A stretch of DNA of 64,000 nt from Bacteroidota bacterium (GTDB taxonomy: Bacteria > Bacteroidota > Bacteroidia > Flavobacteriales > Weeksellaceae), in NCBI GenBank assembly GCA_023458415.1, contig JAEWZO010000026.1, forward strand, positions 124,001 to 188,000. Direction: 5' to 3'. The stretch's first letter is position 1. Each line of letters opens with the position of its first letter. The notes beneath the pieces are model-generated. The model did not search any database and was not told where the DNA came from. It saw only the letters and a list, made by a program, of their open reading frames with translations. Below, piece after piece: positions 26,684-34,226 of the stretch. A program made the position numbers and the translations under genes.

Positions 26684-27205
26684 TTAGATTGTTAAATCAT
26701 TTTCGGATTGTAATTCGTGACCTCTTTGAAAAACCGTATAAACAAGAAAAAGTATTGCGCCTGTCCATAAGTATTCAGAGTTTCCAATCTGGGTTGAAAG
26801 CAGCAAATCGTTACTCACTTTGGCTTCAATAAATATCTTTACGACTATACCTAAAATTCCAATAAAGAAAGCGAGGACAGAAATTTTCTTAAGCATACCA
26901 ACCAATACATTATTAAACGGATTTGTGAAATTTAGGTGTTTCAAAATTCTTAGGACAATCAGAAAGAATAGAATTTTGACAATTATAGAGGCGATTTCTA
27001 GTACAGAAATGACATTGAATGCAACTTTGTCGTGCCGCCATATATTTGTGAAATCGATCGAGGATTGAAATTTTCGCGCCGATTCCCACTTGAAGTTATG
27101 CCCACAAAAAACCCACAGGATATTGGCAAAACTAATAAACAACCCCACCAATCCTAGAATAAATGCAATTCTCAAGACGGTTAATACAAAACTTGATTTT
27201 TTCAT
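26684..27205 (-). CDS. DUF2975 family membrane protein
   Basis: A 173-residue protein with four predicted helices: about residues 8-32 (FVLTVLRIAFILGLVGLFIS), 65-85, 105-128 and 145-160. This is the DUF2975 layout. The frame is open from 27253, but the ATG at 27205 lies just after the promoter and begins at the first helix. It is co-transcribed with the XRE regulator downstream. DUF2975 proteins are thought to work with their partner regulator as a membrane-linked control module, but the signal is unknown. Confidence 0.85.
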   Translation of the reverse strand: MKKSSFVLTVLRIAFILGLVGLFISFANILWVFCGHNFKWESARKFQSSIDFTNIWRHDKVAFNVISVLEIASIIVKILFFLIVLRILKHLNFTNPFNNVLVGMLKKISVLAFFIGILGIVVKIFIEAKVSNDLLLSTQIGNSEYLWTGAILFLVYTVFQRGHELQSENDLTI

Positions 27206-27219
27206 TTTAAATAATTTTA

Positions 27220-27253
27220 TATCGCAAATATAAAAATAATTATCGCAAAACAA
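27220..27253 (-). promoter_or_regulatory. DUF2975/XRE promoter with direct-repeat operator candidate
   Basis: TATATTTG on the minus strand (27232-27225) is the -7 box and TTG (27253-27251) a -33 match at 18 bases. The word TATCGCAAA occurs at 27220-27228 and 27241-27249, 21 bases apart (two helical turns), overlapping both promoter elements. Confidence 0.6.
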
Positions 27254-27292
27254 TAAAAAATTATTAAAATTTATAAAAATTTTACTTTTCTC

Positions 27293-27300
27293 TATTTTTG
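27293..27300 (+). promoter_or_regulatory. -7 box TATTTTTG of the nuclease gene
   Basis: The box matches TAnnTTTG, 17 bases before the ATG at 27317, within a very AT-rich divergent region. Confidence 0.5.
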
Positions 27301-27316
27301 CAGTCTAACAACTGAT

Positions 27317-27817
27317 ATGCACAAGTTCTTTATTTCCTTTCTATTTCTGATTTTTTCGAACATTGTAATTTCTCAAACCTACACCGCGAAAATCATTGGT
27401 GTGAAAGACGGCGATACCGTTGACATTCTTCTTGAAGCAAATAAAAAGCAGACCGTTCGCCTGGCGCACGTCGATACACCGGAAAAGAATCAGCCTTATG
27501 GTCAGAAAGCCAAGAAATTTGTTTCTGATTTCTGTTTTGGGAAAACTGTTCAGGTGGTGATCGCGGGTAGACCCGACCGCAATGGAAGATGGATTGCAGA
27601 AATTTTTTATCAGAATAAGAACTTAGGTAAAGATTTGGTTAGAAATGGATTAGCGTGGCATTATAAAAAGTATTCAAAAAATTCAAATTATGCTGAGCTG
27701 GAAATTGCCGCTCGTAAAAAGAAGAAAGGTTTGTGGGTTGAAAAAAATCCTGTAGAGCCGTGGAACTGGCGAGATTATAAGAAGAAACAGCAAGTGCCAC
27801 TGCGCAAAGCTTCGTAA
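27317..27817 (+). CDS. Secreted thermonuclease family protein (SNase-like)
   Basis: A 166-residue staphylococcal-nuclease-fold enzyme with a signal peptide (FFISFLFLIFSNIVISQ). VKDGDTVDI gives the calcium-binding Asp residues. VRLAHVDTPE supplies the catalytic Arg (48) and Glu (56), and DRNGRW supplies the second catalytic Arg (about 91), so the active site appears complete. It would cut DNA or RNA outside the cytoplasm, for nutrition or for removal of extracellular DNA. It forms a single-gene unit. Confidence 0.92.
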   Translation: MHKFFISFLFLIFSNIVISQTYTAKIIGVKDGDTVDILLEANKKQTVRLAHVDTPEKNQPYGQKAKKFVSDFCFGKTVQVVIAGRPDRNGRWIAEIFYQNKNLGKDLVRNGLAWHYKKYSKNSNYAELEIAARKKKKGLWVEKNPVEPWNWRDYKKKQQVPLRKAS

Positions 27818-27835
27818 GGTTTGTATTTTTTTTCC

Positions 27836-27843
27836 TATTTTTG
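27836..27843 (+). promoter_or_regulatory. -7 box TATTTTTG of the THX gene
   Basis: The box matches TAnnTTTG, 25 bases before the start codon. A TTTG lies upstream but only 12 bases away. Confidence 0.5.
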
Positions 27844-27868
27844 AGTATCAACCAATAAAAATATTAAA

Positions 27869-28120
27869 ATGGGAAAAGGAGATAAGAAGACAACCCGCGG
27901 AAAAAGAATTGCCGGAAGCTATGGAAAAACCAGAGCTAGAAAACGCTCGGTAAAACCAATCCCGGTGAAGGTTTTGGATGAGAAAGAAAAGAAAGCGCCC
28001 AAAGCTGCAGTGAGAAAAAAAGTTGGTGAACCAACCGAGCCGACTGAAAATGCAGAAGTGGAAGCAACCAAAGCCGCCGAAAAACCTAAAACTACAAGAA
28101 AGAAAAAAACCGAAGAATAA
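27869..28120 (+). CDS. 30S ribosomal protein THX (extended)
   Basis: An 83-residue basic protein. The first 26 residues, starting MGKGDKKTTRGKRIAGSYGK, match the small ribosomal protein THX, which sits in a cavity of the 30S head. A tail of about 55 Lys/Ala/Glu/Pro-rich residues follows, unlike the short Thermus protein but common in Flavobacteriia. The stop codon lies in the loop of the transcription terminator. It appears to be monocistronic. Confidence 0.85.
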   Translation: MGKGDKKTTRGKRIAGSYGKTRARKRSVKPIPVKVLDEKEKKAPKAAVRKKVGEPTEPTENAEVEATKAAEKPKTTRKKKTEE

Positions 28121-28137
28121 TCTTCGGTTTTTTTTTA
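28106..28137 (+). terminator. Terminator overlapping the THX stop codon
   Basis: AAAACCGAAGA (28106-28116) pairs perfectly with TCTTCGGTTTT (28121-28131), followed by a long T run. The loop ATAA contains the TAA stop, so the left arm is coding sequence. Confidence 0.92.
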
Positions 28138-28151
28138 TTTCGATTCAGAAA

Positions 28152-28808
28152 TTATCTTCCTCCAAGGATGGAACCAAGCAATCCGCCAAGTCCGCCCTGT
28201 TGTGTTTGTTGCTGCTGTCCGCCACCAAGAACGCTTCCAAGAATATCGTTCAGTGGATTTCCGGAAGACTGTTGCTGTCCGCCACCAAGAACTGAACCTA
28301 AAATATCATTCAAAGGATTGGAAGGTTGAGACTGAGCCTGGTTTTGAGCTCCGCCCAGAATTCCACCAAGAAGATCTCCTAATCCACCAGAATTAACACC
28401 ATTGGATTGTTTTTCTCTACCGATGTAACCCATAATTACAGGCGCAAGCATCGCTAAAATAGGTCCGATTTTGTTCATTGAAATTCCGGTTTGTTCTGAA
28501 AGTGAATTTTCTACCTGAGCTTTCTGTCCGCCGAAGATATGATCAAGGATAGATCCGCCTTCAGCCTGTCTTGCTTCAGCTTGAGAAACATCGTTCAGGA
28601 TAGATCCGTCGTGGTCTCTGTCCAAAGCGTTGTTCAAAGCTTCAGCTTCGTTCGCATCCTGAGATTTTTTTCTTAGATAGGAAATAATTAGAGGTGCTGC
28701 TACTGCTAAAAGAGCAATCACCTGATTTTTTTGAATTCCGAATTTGTTTTCTGCAGTTTCAGCTACCTGATTTCCTGCGTTACCTGTGATTAAATCTAAT
28801 AAATTCAT
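28152..28808 (-). CDS. DUF937 domain protein with Gly/Gln repeat tail
   Basis: A 218-residue protein. The N-terminal DUF937 part (about residues 1-130) contains FGIQKNQVIALLAVAAPLII and GPILAMLAPVIMGYIG, paired hydrophobic helices with ALDRDHDGSILND between them. The tail (about 140-218) is a low-complexity region of LGGxLGG and Gln runs, with the 17-residue unit beginning NPLNDILGSV present twice. The EF-hand-like DRDHDGS could bind metal. The function of DUF937 proteins is not well defined. The gene is monocistronic. Confidence 0.88.
   Translation of the reverse strand: MNLLDLITGNAGNQVAETAENKFGIQKNQVIALLAVAAPLIISYLRKKSQDANEAEALNNALDRDHDGSILNDVSQAEARQAEGGSILDHIFGGQKAQVENSLSEQTGISMNKIGPILAMLAPVIMGYIGREKQSNGVNSGGLGDLLGGILGGAQNQAQSQPSNPLNDILGSVLGGGQQQSSGNPLNDILGSVLGGGQQQQTQQGGLGGLLGSILGGR
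28209..28319 (-). repeat. Two direct repeats inside the DUF937 gene
   Basis: Residues 164-180 (28319-28269) and 184-200 (28259-28209) are identical at protein level. Their DNA differs at synonymous sites, so the duplication is not recent. Confidence 0.75.
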
Positions 28809-28830
28809 AGTTTAAATTGTTTTGAAATTG

Positions 28831-28860
28831 TTTTTGATAGGATATCAAAGTTATCAAAAA
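28831..28860 (-). promoter_or_regulatory. DUF937 promoter inside an inverted repeat
   Basis: The minus-strand -7 box TAACTTTG (28853-28846) is enclosed by TTTTTGATA (28831-28839) and TATCAAAAA (28852-28860), a perfect 9-base inverted repeat. A second palindrome, TTCCT-ATA-AGGAA (28864-28876), lies just upstream. Confidence 0.45.
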
Positions 28861-28903
28861 ACATTCCTATAAGGAACATCATTCATGATAAAGTTTTGTT
28901 AAA

Positions 28904-29413
28904 TTAATTCTTAAAAATCGGGACATTACTGCACGCTTCCCCAAACATCAGCGATTTTACGAGCGGTTTCAGCTGTTCCACCAATTCAATATATGCGTTT
29001 TCGGGAATCAATTCATCGGAGCAACCTTTTACAAGGACTCTTTTTCCTTCCAGTTCAGAAAAATCATAATTCTGCATCACGTTGTGAAGAAGCAAAACTT
29101 CAAGATCAGCGCGGTTTCCGAACACAATTTTTTTAGCAGCGCCGGTCAGTTTCGCGGTAATCAGGAAATAAGCCCATAAAGGGACGATAGCGTCTGCAGA
29201 ATTGTACACATATACGTAACTTCCTTCATACTCTTCCGGATTGATAGCTGCAACTTTTTCGCGGAAATCTTTTTCTTTCAGAATTAACCCTTCAAACAGA
29301 AAATCCTTCAAATCTATTCCTTTTCTTTCACCTTTCGGAACCATCGTGGAAATGTCAAAATTAACCAGTCCACTGTCCGCTACTTTGTTTTTTATTTCGA
29401 AATCTTCAGACAT
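28904..29413 (-). CDS. DUF2480 family protein
   Basis: A 169-residue cytoplasmic protein with the DUF2480 features KNKVADSGLVNFDI at the N-terminus, IDLKDFLFEGLILKEKDFR and NSADAIVPLWAYFLI in the middle, and the conserved end VKSLMFGEACSNVPIFK. No catalytic role is established; the end region with Cys may be functional. It is transcribed from a promoter that overlaps the divergent dipeptidase promoter. Confidence 0.87.
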   Translation of the reverse strand: MSEDFEIKNKVADSGLVNFDISTMVPKGERKGIDLKDFLFEGLILKEKDFREKVAAINPEEYEGSYVYVYNSADAIVPLWAYFLITAKLTGAAKKIVFGNRADLEVLLLHNVMQNYDFSELEGKRVLVKGCSDELIPENAYIELVEQLKPLVKSLMFGEACSNVPIFKN

Positions 29414-29421
29414 TTTATCTT

Positions 29422-29440
29422 TATCTTTGAAGCAAAATTA
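29422..29440. promoter_or_regulatory. Overlapping opposed promoters of DUF2480 and the dipeptidase
   Basis: A plus-strand -7 box TATCTTTG (29422-29429) and a minus-strand box TAATTTTG (29440-29433) lie three bases apart and point toward each other. Each predicted start falls near the other's box, so the two genes probably cannot initiate at the same time. Confidence 0.5.
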
Positions 29441-29472
29441 CATTAATTCTTACGAAATCTTTTCGAAATCTG

Positions 29473-30447
29473 ATGGATAAAAACATTGATCTTCATTGCG
29501 ATTTAACCTCTTATCTCATTGAGCCCGGAACTTCTGTAAACGGAGATATCCGTTGCTCGCTGGAAAAACTTTCGGCCGGTAATGTTAAACTTCAGGTGAT
29601 GGCTTTTTACTCGTCAACAGAAAAGGGAAGTGTTGAGTACGTGCGCCGACAGCTAGAACAGTATCATTCTTTGCTGAAACTTGAAGGGATTTACGAGTTT
29701 TCACCGGAAGAATCTAAGCTTAATGACAATCTTGGGATTATTGCTGCGATAGAAAATGCGTCAGGACTTTGTGAGGAAGATATGCCGATTGAAAATCTTA
29801 AGGACAATTTTGATTTTCTGAATTCACATGCTACTTTGATGTATATTGGGTTAACGCATCATCTGGAAAACCGTTTTGGTGGAGGCAATTTTACGGATGT
29901 TGGCTTGAAAGACGACGGTAAATATTTGCTTGAATATTTAAATGGTCGGAAAATAGCGATCGACCTTTCACACACAAGTGACCGACTGGCTTTTGATATG
30001 TTGAATTTCATTGATCAAAATAATTTGGACTTCCCAATTTTAGCCAGTCATTCCAATATGAGAGCAGTTTTCGACCATAACCGAAATCTTCCGGACGAAT
30101 TGGTTCAGGAAATCGTAAGAAGGAAAGGCTTGATTGGCCTGAATCTCGTCAAATATTTTATCAACCCGGAAAATCCCGAAGATTTGTACCGCCATATTGA
30201 CCATGCAATAAAGCTGGGAGCGGAAAATCACTTATGTTTTGGCGCTGATTTCTTTGATGATAAAGCACATCCCGATCAATCCAGATATCCATTTTTCTTT
30301 GATATATTAGGTGATGCAACGGTTTATCCAACAATCAATTCAAGAGTTCGGCAGATTTTTTCTGAAGATTTCAACCGAAAATTAAGTCAACTGAATGTTC
30401 TGAGTTATTTTTTAAATATTTATTCCCACAAAAACAAAAGTTCGTGA
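29473..30447 (+). CDS. Membrane dipeptidase (peptidase family M19)
   Basis: A 324-residue zinc dipeptidase-like protein. DLHCDLTSYL provides the HxD metal pair at residues 7-9, AAIENASGL the bridging Glu, and DLSHTSDRLAFDML and LASHSNMRAV the further His ligands. GADFFDD lies near the C-terminus. No signal peptide is visible, so it would act in the cytoplasm, unlike mammalian renal dipeptidase. Its stop overlaps the lpxB start by four bases, so the two are translationally coupled. Confidence 0.9.
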   Translation: MDKNIDLHCDLTSYLIEPGTSVNGDIRCSLEKLSAGNVKLQVMAFYSSTEKGSVEYVRRQLEQYHSLLKLEGIYEFSPEESKLNDNLGIIAAIENASGLCEEDMPIENLKDNFDFLNSHATLMYIGLTHHLENRFGGGNFTDVGLKDDGKYLLEYLNGRKIAIDLSHTSDRLAFDMLNFIDQNNLDFPILASHSNMRAVFDHNRNLPDELVQEIVRRKGLIGLNLVKYFINPENPEDLYRHIDHAIKLGAENHLCFGADFFDDKAHPDQSRYPFFFDILGDATVYPTINSRVRQIFSEDFNRKLSQLNVLSYFLNIYSHKNKSS

Positions 30448-31550
30448 AATACTACATCATCGCAGGTGAAGCGTCAGGCGATCTTCACGGAAGCAATTTG
30501 ATAAAAGCCATGAAAGCGAAGCAGCCAAATGTGCAGTTTCGTTTTTGGGGTGGCGATTTGATGGCAGAAGCTGTTGGAGAAAAACCGGTTAAACATTACA
30601 AAGATTTAGCGTTCATGGGCTTTCTGGAAGTGGCGATGAATCTTCGGACAATTCTCGGAAACATTAAATTTTGTAAAAAAGATATTGAAAGCTATCGTCC
30701 GGATGTTCTGATTTTAATTGATTATCCCGGTTTTAATCTGAGGATTGCGGAGTTCGCCAAATCGTTGGGAATTAAGGTTGTCTACTACATTTCACCACAG
30801 TTGTGGGCGTGGAAAGAAGGCCGCGTTGAAATCATCAAAAAGTATGTGGATGAGATGCTGGTTATTCTCCCGTTTGAAAAGGATTTTTATCGAAAACATT
30901 CTGTGGAAGCACACTTTGTAGGTCACCCATTGCTTGATGCGATTTCAGATTTGGAACCAATTGATTGTGAGTTGTTTAAACAAGAAAGCAATCTGAACGA
31001 AAAAGAAATTATTGCACTTCTTCCGGGTTCCAGAAAACAGGAGGTAGAGAAAATGCTGGAAACTATGCTTTCTGTTCGGAGTTATTTTACAGATTATCAG
31101 TTTGTTATTGCGGGAGCGCCGAGCCTGGAGAAAGAGTTTTACGAAAGATTTGTAGATGAAAATGTTCACTTTGTTTCCAATAAAACTTACGATTTGTTGA
31201 GGTGTTCAAAAGCAGCATTGGTTACTTCCGGAACGGCAACTTTAGAAACCGCCTTACTGAATGTTCCCGAAGTGGTTTGTTATCGCGGAAGTAAAATTTC
31301 ATATGAAATTGCAAAACGTTTGGTGAAACATATCAAATATATTTCGCTGGTGAATCTGATCATGGACAGAGAGGTGGTTAAAGAGTTGATTCAGAAAGAA
31401 TTAACTGCGAAAAATTTGATAAAGGAACTGAATTTAATTCTTGGTGACAACAGAGAAAAAATCTTAACTGATTACGCGGAACTTCGCGAAAGACTTGGCG
31501 GAAAAGGCGCAAGCGCGCATGCGGCAGAGATCATCACAAATTTGAAGTAA
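30444..31550 (+). CDS. lpxB: Lipid-A-disaccharide synthase
   Basis: A 368-residue GT19 glycosyltransferase that joins UDP-2,3-diacylglucosamine and lipid X into the lipid A disaccharide. It opens with YYIIAGEASGDLHGSNL and has IDYPGFNLRIAEFAKSLG, SPQLWAWKEGR and LLPGSRKQEV. The start is GTG, sharing four bases (GTGA) with the dipeptidase stop. The usual lpxA/lpxD neighbours are absent here, so lipid A genes are dispersed. Confidence 0.95.
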   Translation: MKYYIIAGEASGDLHGSNLIKAMKAKQPNVQFRFWGGDLMAEAVGEKPVKHYKDLAFMGFLEVAMNLRTILGNIKFCKKDIESYRPDVLILIDYPGFNLRIAEFAKSLGIKVVYYISPQLWAWKEGRVEIIKKYVDEMLVILPFEKDFYRKHSVEAHFVGHPLLDAISDLEPIDCELFKQESNLNEKEIIALLPGSRKQEVEKMLETMLSVRSYFTDYQFVIAGAPSLEKEFYERFVDENVHFVSNKTYDLLRCSKAALVTSGTATLETALLNVPEVVCYRGSKISYEIAKRLVKHIKYISLVNLIMDREVVKELIQKELTAKNLIKELNLILGDNREKILTDYAELRERLGGKGASAHAAEIITNLK

Positions 31551-31554
31551 AAGG

Positions 31555-31584
31555 TTGATTGTTTTCAGAAATTGACTAATTTTA
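31555..31584 (+). promoter_or_regulatory. Possible comEC promoter
   Basis: TTG (31555-31557) and TAATTTTA (31577-31584), a one-base variant of TAnnTTTG, are 19 bases apart, 18 bases before the comEC ATG. A weak hairpin (31561-31568 with 31586-31593) overlaps it. Confidence 0.4.
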
Positions 31585-31601
31585 ACTGAAAACTAATCAC
31601 C

Positions 31602-33371
31602 ATGAAGCGGCAACCTTTACTTTTCTGTTGCCTGTTTTTTATTTTCGGCATTTTCTTTCAGGAATATTTTTCTCTGGGAAAAAACTATGTGATCGTTCTC
31701 CTCGCTGCAGGATTTCTCTCGTTTACATTATTGCTTTTCAAGCGTTACTTCTTTTTTCGAATTAGAAATATTTCGCTGTTTGTTTTCTTTTTTGCGTTCG
31801 GTATTTTTCTTCATTTTATTTATTCCACAACTCCGAATTTACCGGAATTTAAAATAAATCAGAAGTTTGTTTTTAAAATCAGTAAGAAACTCAATTCAAA
31901 CGAGAAAAACCGCCGCTATGAAGCTGCGATTTTTCAGAACAATCTCGTTGCCAAAACTGTTCTTTCAATTCCCAAATCCGATCCGGAACCGGATTTTAAT
32001 CATTTCTATAAAGGCAAAATCTACGTGAACCAAACGCTGCCTCCCAAAAATGATTATCAGTTTGACTATTGCAAATATTTAAGTAGACAGAAGATTTATT
32101 TTCAAAGTTATGTTCCCAATGGCTTTGTGGCGACAGAGAGGAAAACTATGAGTTTAGGAGAAAAAGTTCAGCAGAAAAGGCTTGAAGTTCTTCAGAAAAT
32201 AGACCGCACTGAAATTTCCTCAAGAAGCCGCGAGTTTATGAAAGGAATTGTTCTTGCCGACCGCAGTGGAATGGATGCCGAAACCGTTCGCGACTGGACG
32301 AAGACAGGTTTGGTGCATATTCTGGCGATTTCCGGATCGCATATGATTATTATTTTCTGGCTATTTTCTGTTCTCTTTCGACGGATTTTTCCTTTCAGAA
32401 AGAAAACCATTGCCATTATTTTCAGTCTGCTTTTCATCTGGCTATTTGCAGTTTTTATTGGTTACGGAAATTCTGTGGTGCGGTCGTGCCTGATGATTAC
32501 AACGTATTATATTTATGTGTTGCTGCAGCGGAAGCCGAGTCTGCTGCACTCGATGTCTTTGGCGGCACTGATTATTTTGGCTTTAGATACACATCAGTTG
32601 TTCGATGTTGGATTTCAGTTGAGTTTTGTGGCTGTTTTTGGGATTTTCTGGCTGAACGGACCAATTCTCAAATTGTTTCCGCACACAAAATCGAAATGGA
32701 AAATCTTTATGATGAATGTTTTTTCTGTCTCAATGGCTGCACAACTTGCTACCTTGCCTTTGGTACTTTTTTATTTTCACCAGTATTCTCTAATTTCGAT
32801 TATCGCTAATTTGGTGGTAATTCCTTTTTCGCAAATCGCCATAATTTTCAGTTTTTTAATGACGCTGATTATAGCAATTAATATTAAGATTGGCTTTCTA
32901 CTGGTTATTTACGATTACTTCGTGCAGTTTATCCTCTATTTGATTAGAATGTTTTCTTCTGTTGATTTTCTTTTTTACGAAAATATTGCTGTTAGTTTTG
33001 TAGAAGTAGTTTTACTGTTTGCGTTGTTTTATTTGTTGCGCTCGCTTCTGATGAAATTCAATCGCAGAAGAATAACGGTATTTGCAACAGTCTTGTTAAT
33101 TTTTATGATGGTAAGAGTTTCGCTCAACATTTATGAAAGAAAAAATGATGAAGTGATGGTGCACGAAACTTTCTCTGAAAAGTACTTTTCGGTAAAGAAA
33201 AATGGAAAGGTTATATTCTGGATTCCTGAAAATGAAGATCGGGAAAAAGCGATGAAATACATTATAAATCCCTATCTTACCTCTCGAAGAGTGAAAAAAG
33301 CAGAAATTAAAACCTTGGATCAAAATACCCAAAAGATAAAATATGAAGGAAAATTTTATCATTTAAAATGA
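31602..33371 (+). CDS. comEC: ComEC/Rec2 family DNA-uptake channel protein
   Basis: A 589-residue polytopic membrane protein. An N-terminal DUF4131-like part with helices and an OB-like soluble section precedes the competence domain, which shows GIVLADRSGMDAETVRDW, TGLVHILAISGSHMIII and FIGYGNSVVRSCLM. ComEC carries single-stranded DNA across the inner membrane. The metallo-beta-lactamase domain found at the C-terminus of many ComEC proteins is missing; after the last helix only about 75 residues remain, with no HxHxDH. No other competence genes are nearby. Confidence 0.9.
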   Translation: MKRQPLLFCCLFFIFGIFFQEYFSLGKNYVIVLLAAGFLSFTLLLFKRYFFFRIRNISLFVFFFAFGIFLHFIYSTTPNLPEFKINQKFVFKISKKLNSNEKNRRYEAAIFQNNLVAKTVLSIPKSDPEPDFNHFYKGKIYVNQTLPPKNDYQFDYCKYLSRQKIYFQSYVPNGFVATERKTMSLGEKVQQKRLEVLQKIDRTEISSRSREFMKGIVLADRSGMDAETVRDWTKTGLVHILAISGSHMIIIFWLFSVLFRRIFPFRKKTIAIIFSLLFIWLFAVFIGYGNSVVRSCLMITTYYIYVLLQRKPSLLHSMSLAALIILALDTHQLFDVGFQLSFVAVFGIFWLNGPILKLFPHTKSKWKIFMMNVFSVSMAAQLATLPLVLFYFHQYSLISIIANLVVIPFSQIAIIFSFLMTLIIAINIKIGFLLVIYDYFVQFILYLIRMFSSVDFLFYENIAVSFVEVVLLFALFYLLRSLLMKFNRRRITVFATVLLIFMMVRVSLNIYERKNDEVMVHETFSEKYFSVKKNGKVIFWIPENEDREKAMKYIINPYLTSRRVKKAEIKTLDQNTQKIKYEGKFYHLK

Positions 33372-33470
33372 TTTTTTCAAAGAGTTTTTGTTTGAATGAG
33401 ATTAATTTCGTGTGTAATCTTTTCAAACTGAGGGTTTTGTTATTTAGAAACAGTCCAAACTAAACTTTTT

Positions 33471-33482
33471 TGATAATTATCA
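33471..33482. promoter_or_regulatory. Palindrome upstream of the sdh promoter
   Basis: TGATAATTATCA is a perfect 12-base palindrome about 35 bases upstream of the sdhC -7 box, in a 168-base gap that otherwise holds only AT-rich sequence. It is an operator candidate only. Confidence 0.3.
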
Positions 33483-33506
33483 CCTCGCTTTACATTAACA
33501 TTTTTT

Positions 33507-33514
33507 TAACTTTG
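33507..33514 (+). promoter_or_regulatory. -7 box TAACTTTG of the sdhCAB operon
   Basis: The box matches TAnnTTTG, 26 bases before the sdhC ATG. No clear -33 TTG is seen. Confidence 0.5.
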
Positions 33515-33539
33515 TGGAAATTCAAATAATCAAATATTT

Positions 33540-34214
33540 ATGGCAGGTTTAACGAGTTCTACCATCGGTAGAAAGTACGCAATGGCATTGTCTGCAATGT
33601 TCTTGCTGATTTTTCTGTTGATGCACTTGGCAATCAACTTCCTTTCGGTATTTGGACCAGGTTGGTTCAACGAAGCGTCCCACTTTATGGGAAAAAATCC
33701 ATTTATCCAGTTCCTGATGCAGCCAATTCTTTTGTTTGCAGTAATCTTTCACTTTGTGATGGGTTTTGTTCTTGAACTGAAAAACAACAAAGCGAGGCCT
33801 GTAAAATATGCATCGAACAGCGCAAACGCCAACTCTACATGGATGTCGCGTAACATGATTATTTCGGGAGCGGTAATTCTGGCTTTTCTTGCACTGCACC
33901 TTACGCAGTTCTGGTTGCCGACGATTGCTACCAATTATCCGGCTTTGGGGATGAGCAGTCTTGAAATCGCTGGTACCGAGTACGATCACTTAACCAATAA
34001 ATTCTCTAGTCCGCTTACGGTTGGACTTTATGTGATTTCGTTTGTGCTTCTAGGTCTTCATTTGGCGCACGGTTTTCAGTCGTCGTTTCAGTCGGTGGGA
34101 GCAAGACATCCAAAATATACTCCTGTAATTAAGGCGTTCGGAAACTGGTATTCCATCCTTATTCCTGCAGGTTTTATTTTTATTGCAGTGTTTCATTTTG
34201 TTACTCAACTTTAA
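33540..34214 (+). CDS. sdhC: Succinate dehydrogenase cytochrome b subunit
   Basis: A 224-residue membrane anchor of the single-subunit, di-heme b-type found in Bacteroidota. It has five helices: about residues 13-35, 55-78, 103-125, 152-175 and 195-220. Heme-ligand histidines are visible in LLMHLAINFL, VIFHFVMGFV, LALHLTQFWL and LGLHLAHGFQ. It passes electrons between succinate and menaquinone through the SdhAB subunits encoded immediately downstream. It is the first gene of the operon. Confidence 0.94.
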   Translation: MAGLTSSTIGRKYAMALSAMFLLIFLLMHLAINFLSVFGPGWFNEASHFMGKNPFIQFLMQPILLFAVIFHFVMGFVLELKNNKARPVKYASNSANANSTWMSRNMIISGAVILAFLALHLTQFWLPTIATNYPALGMSSLEIAGTEYDHLTNKFSSPLTVGLYVISFVLLGLHLAHGFQSSFQSVGARHPKYTPVIKAFGNWYSILIPAGFIFIAVFHFVTQL

Positions 34215-34226
34215 TAACTATTGAAA

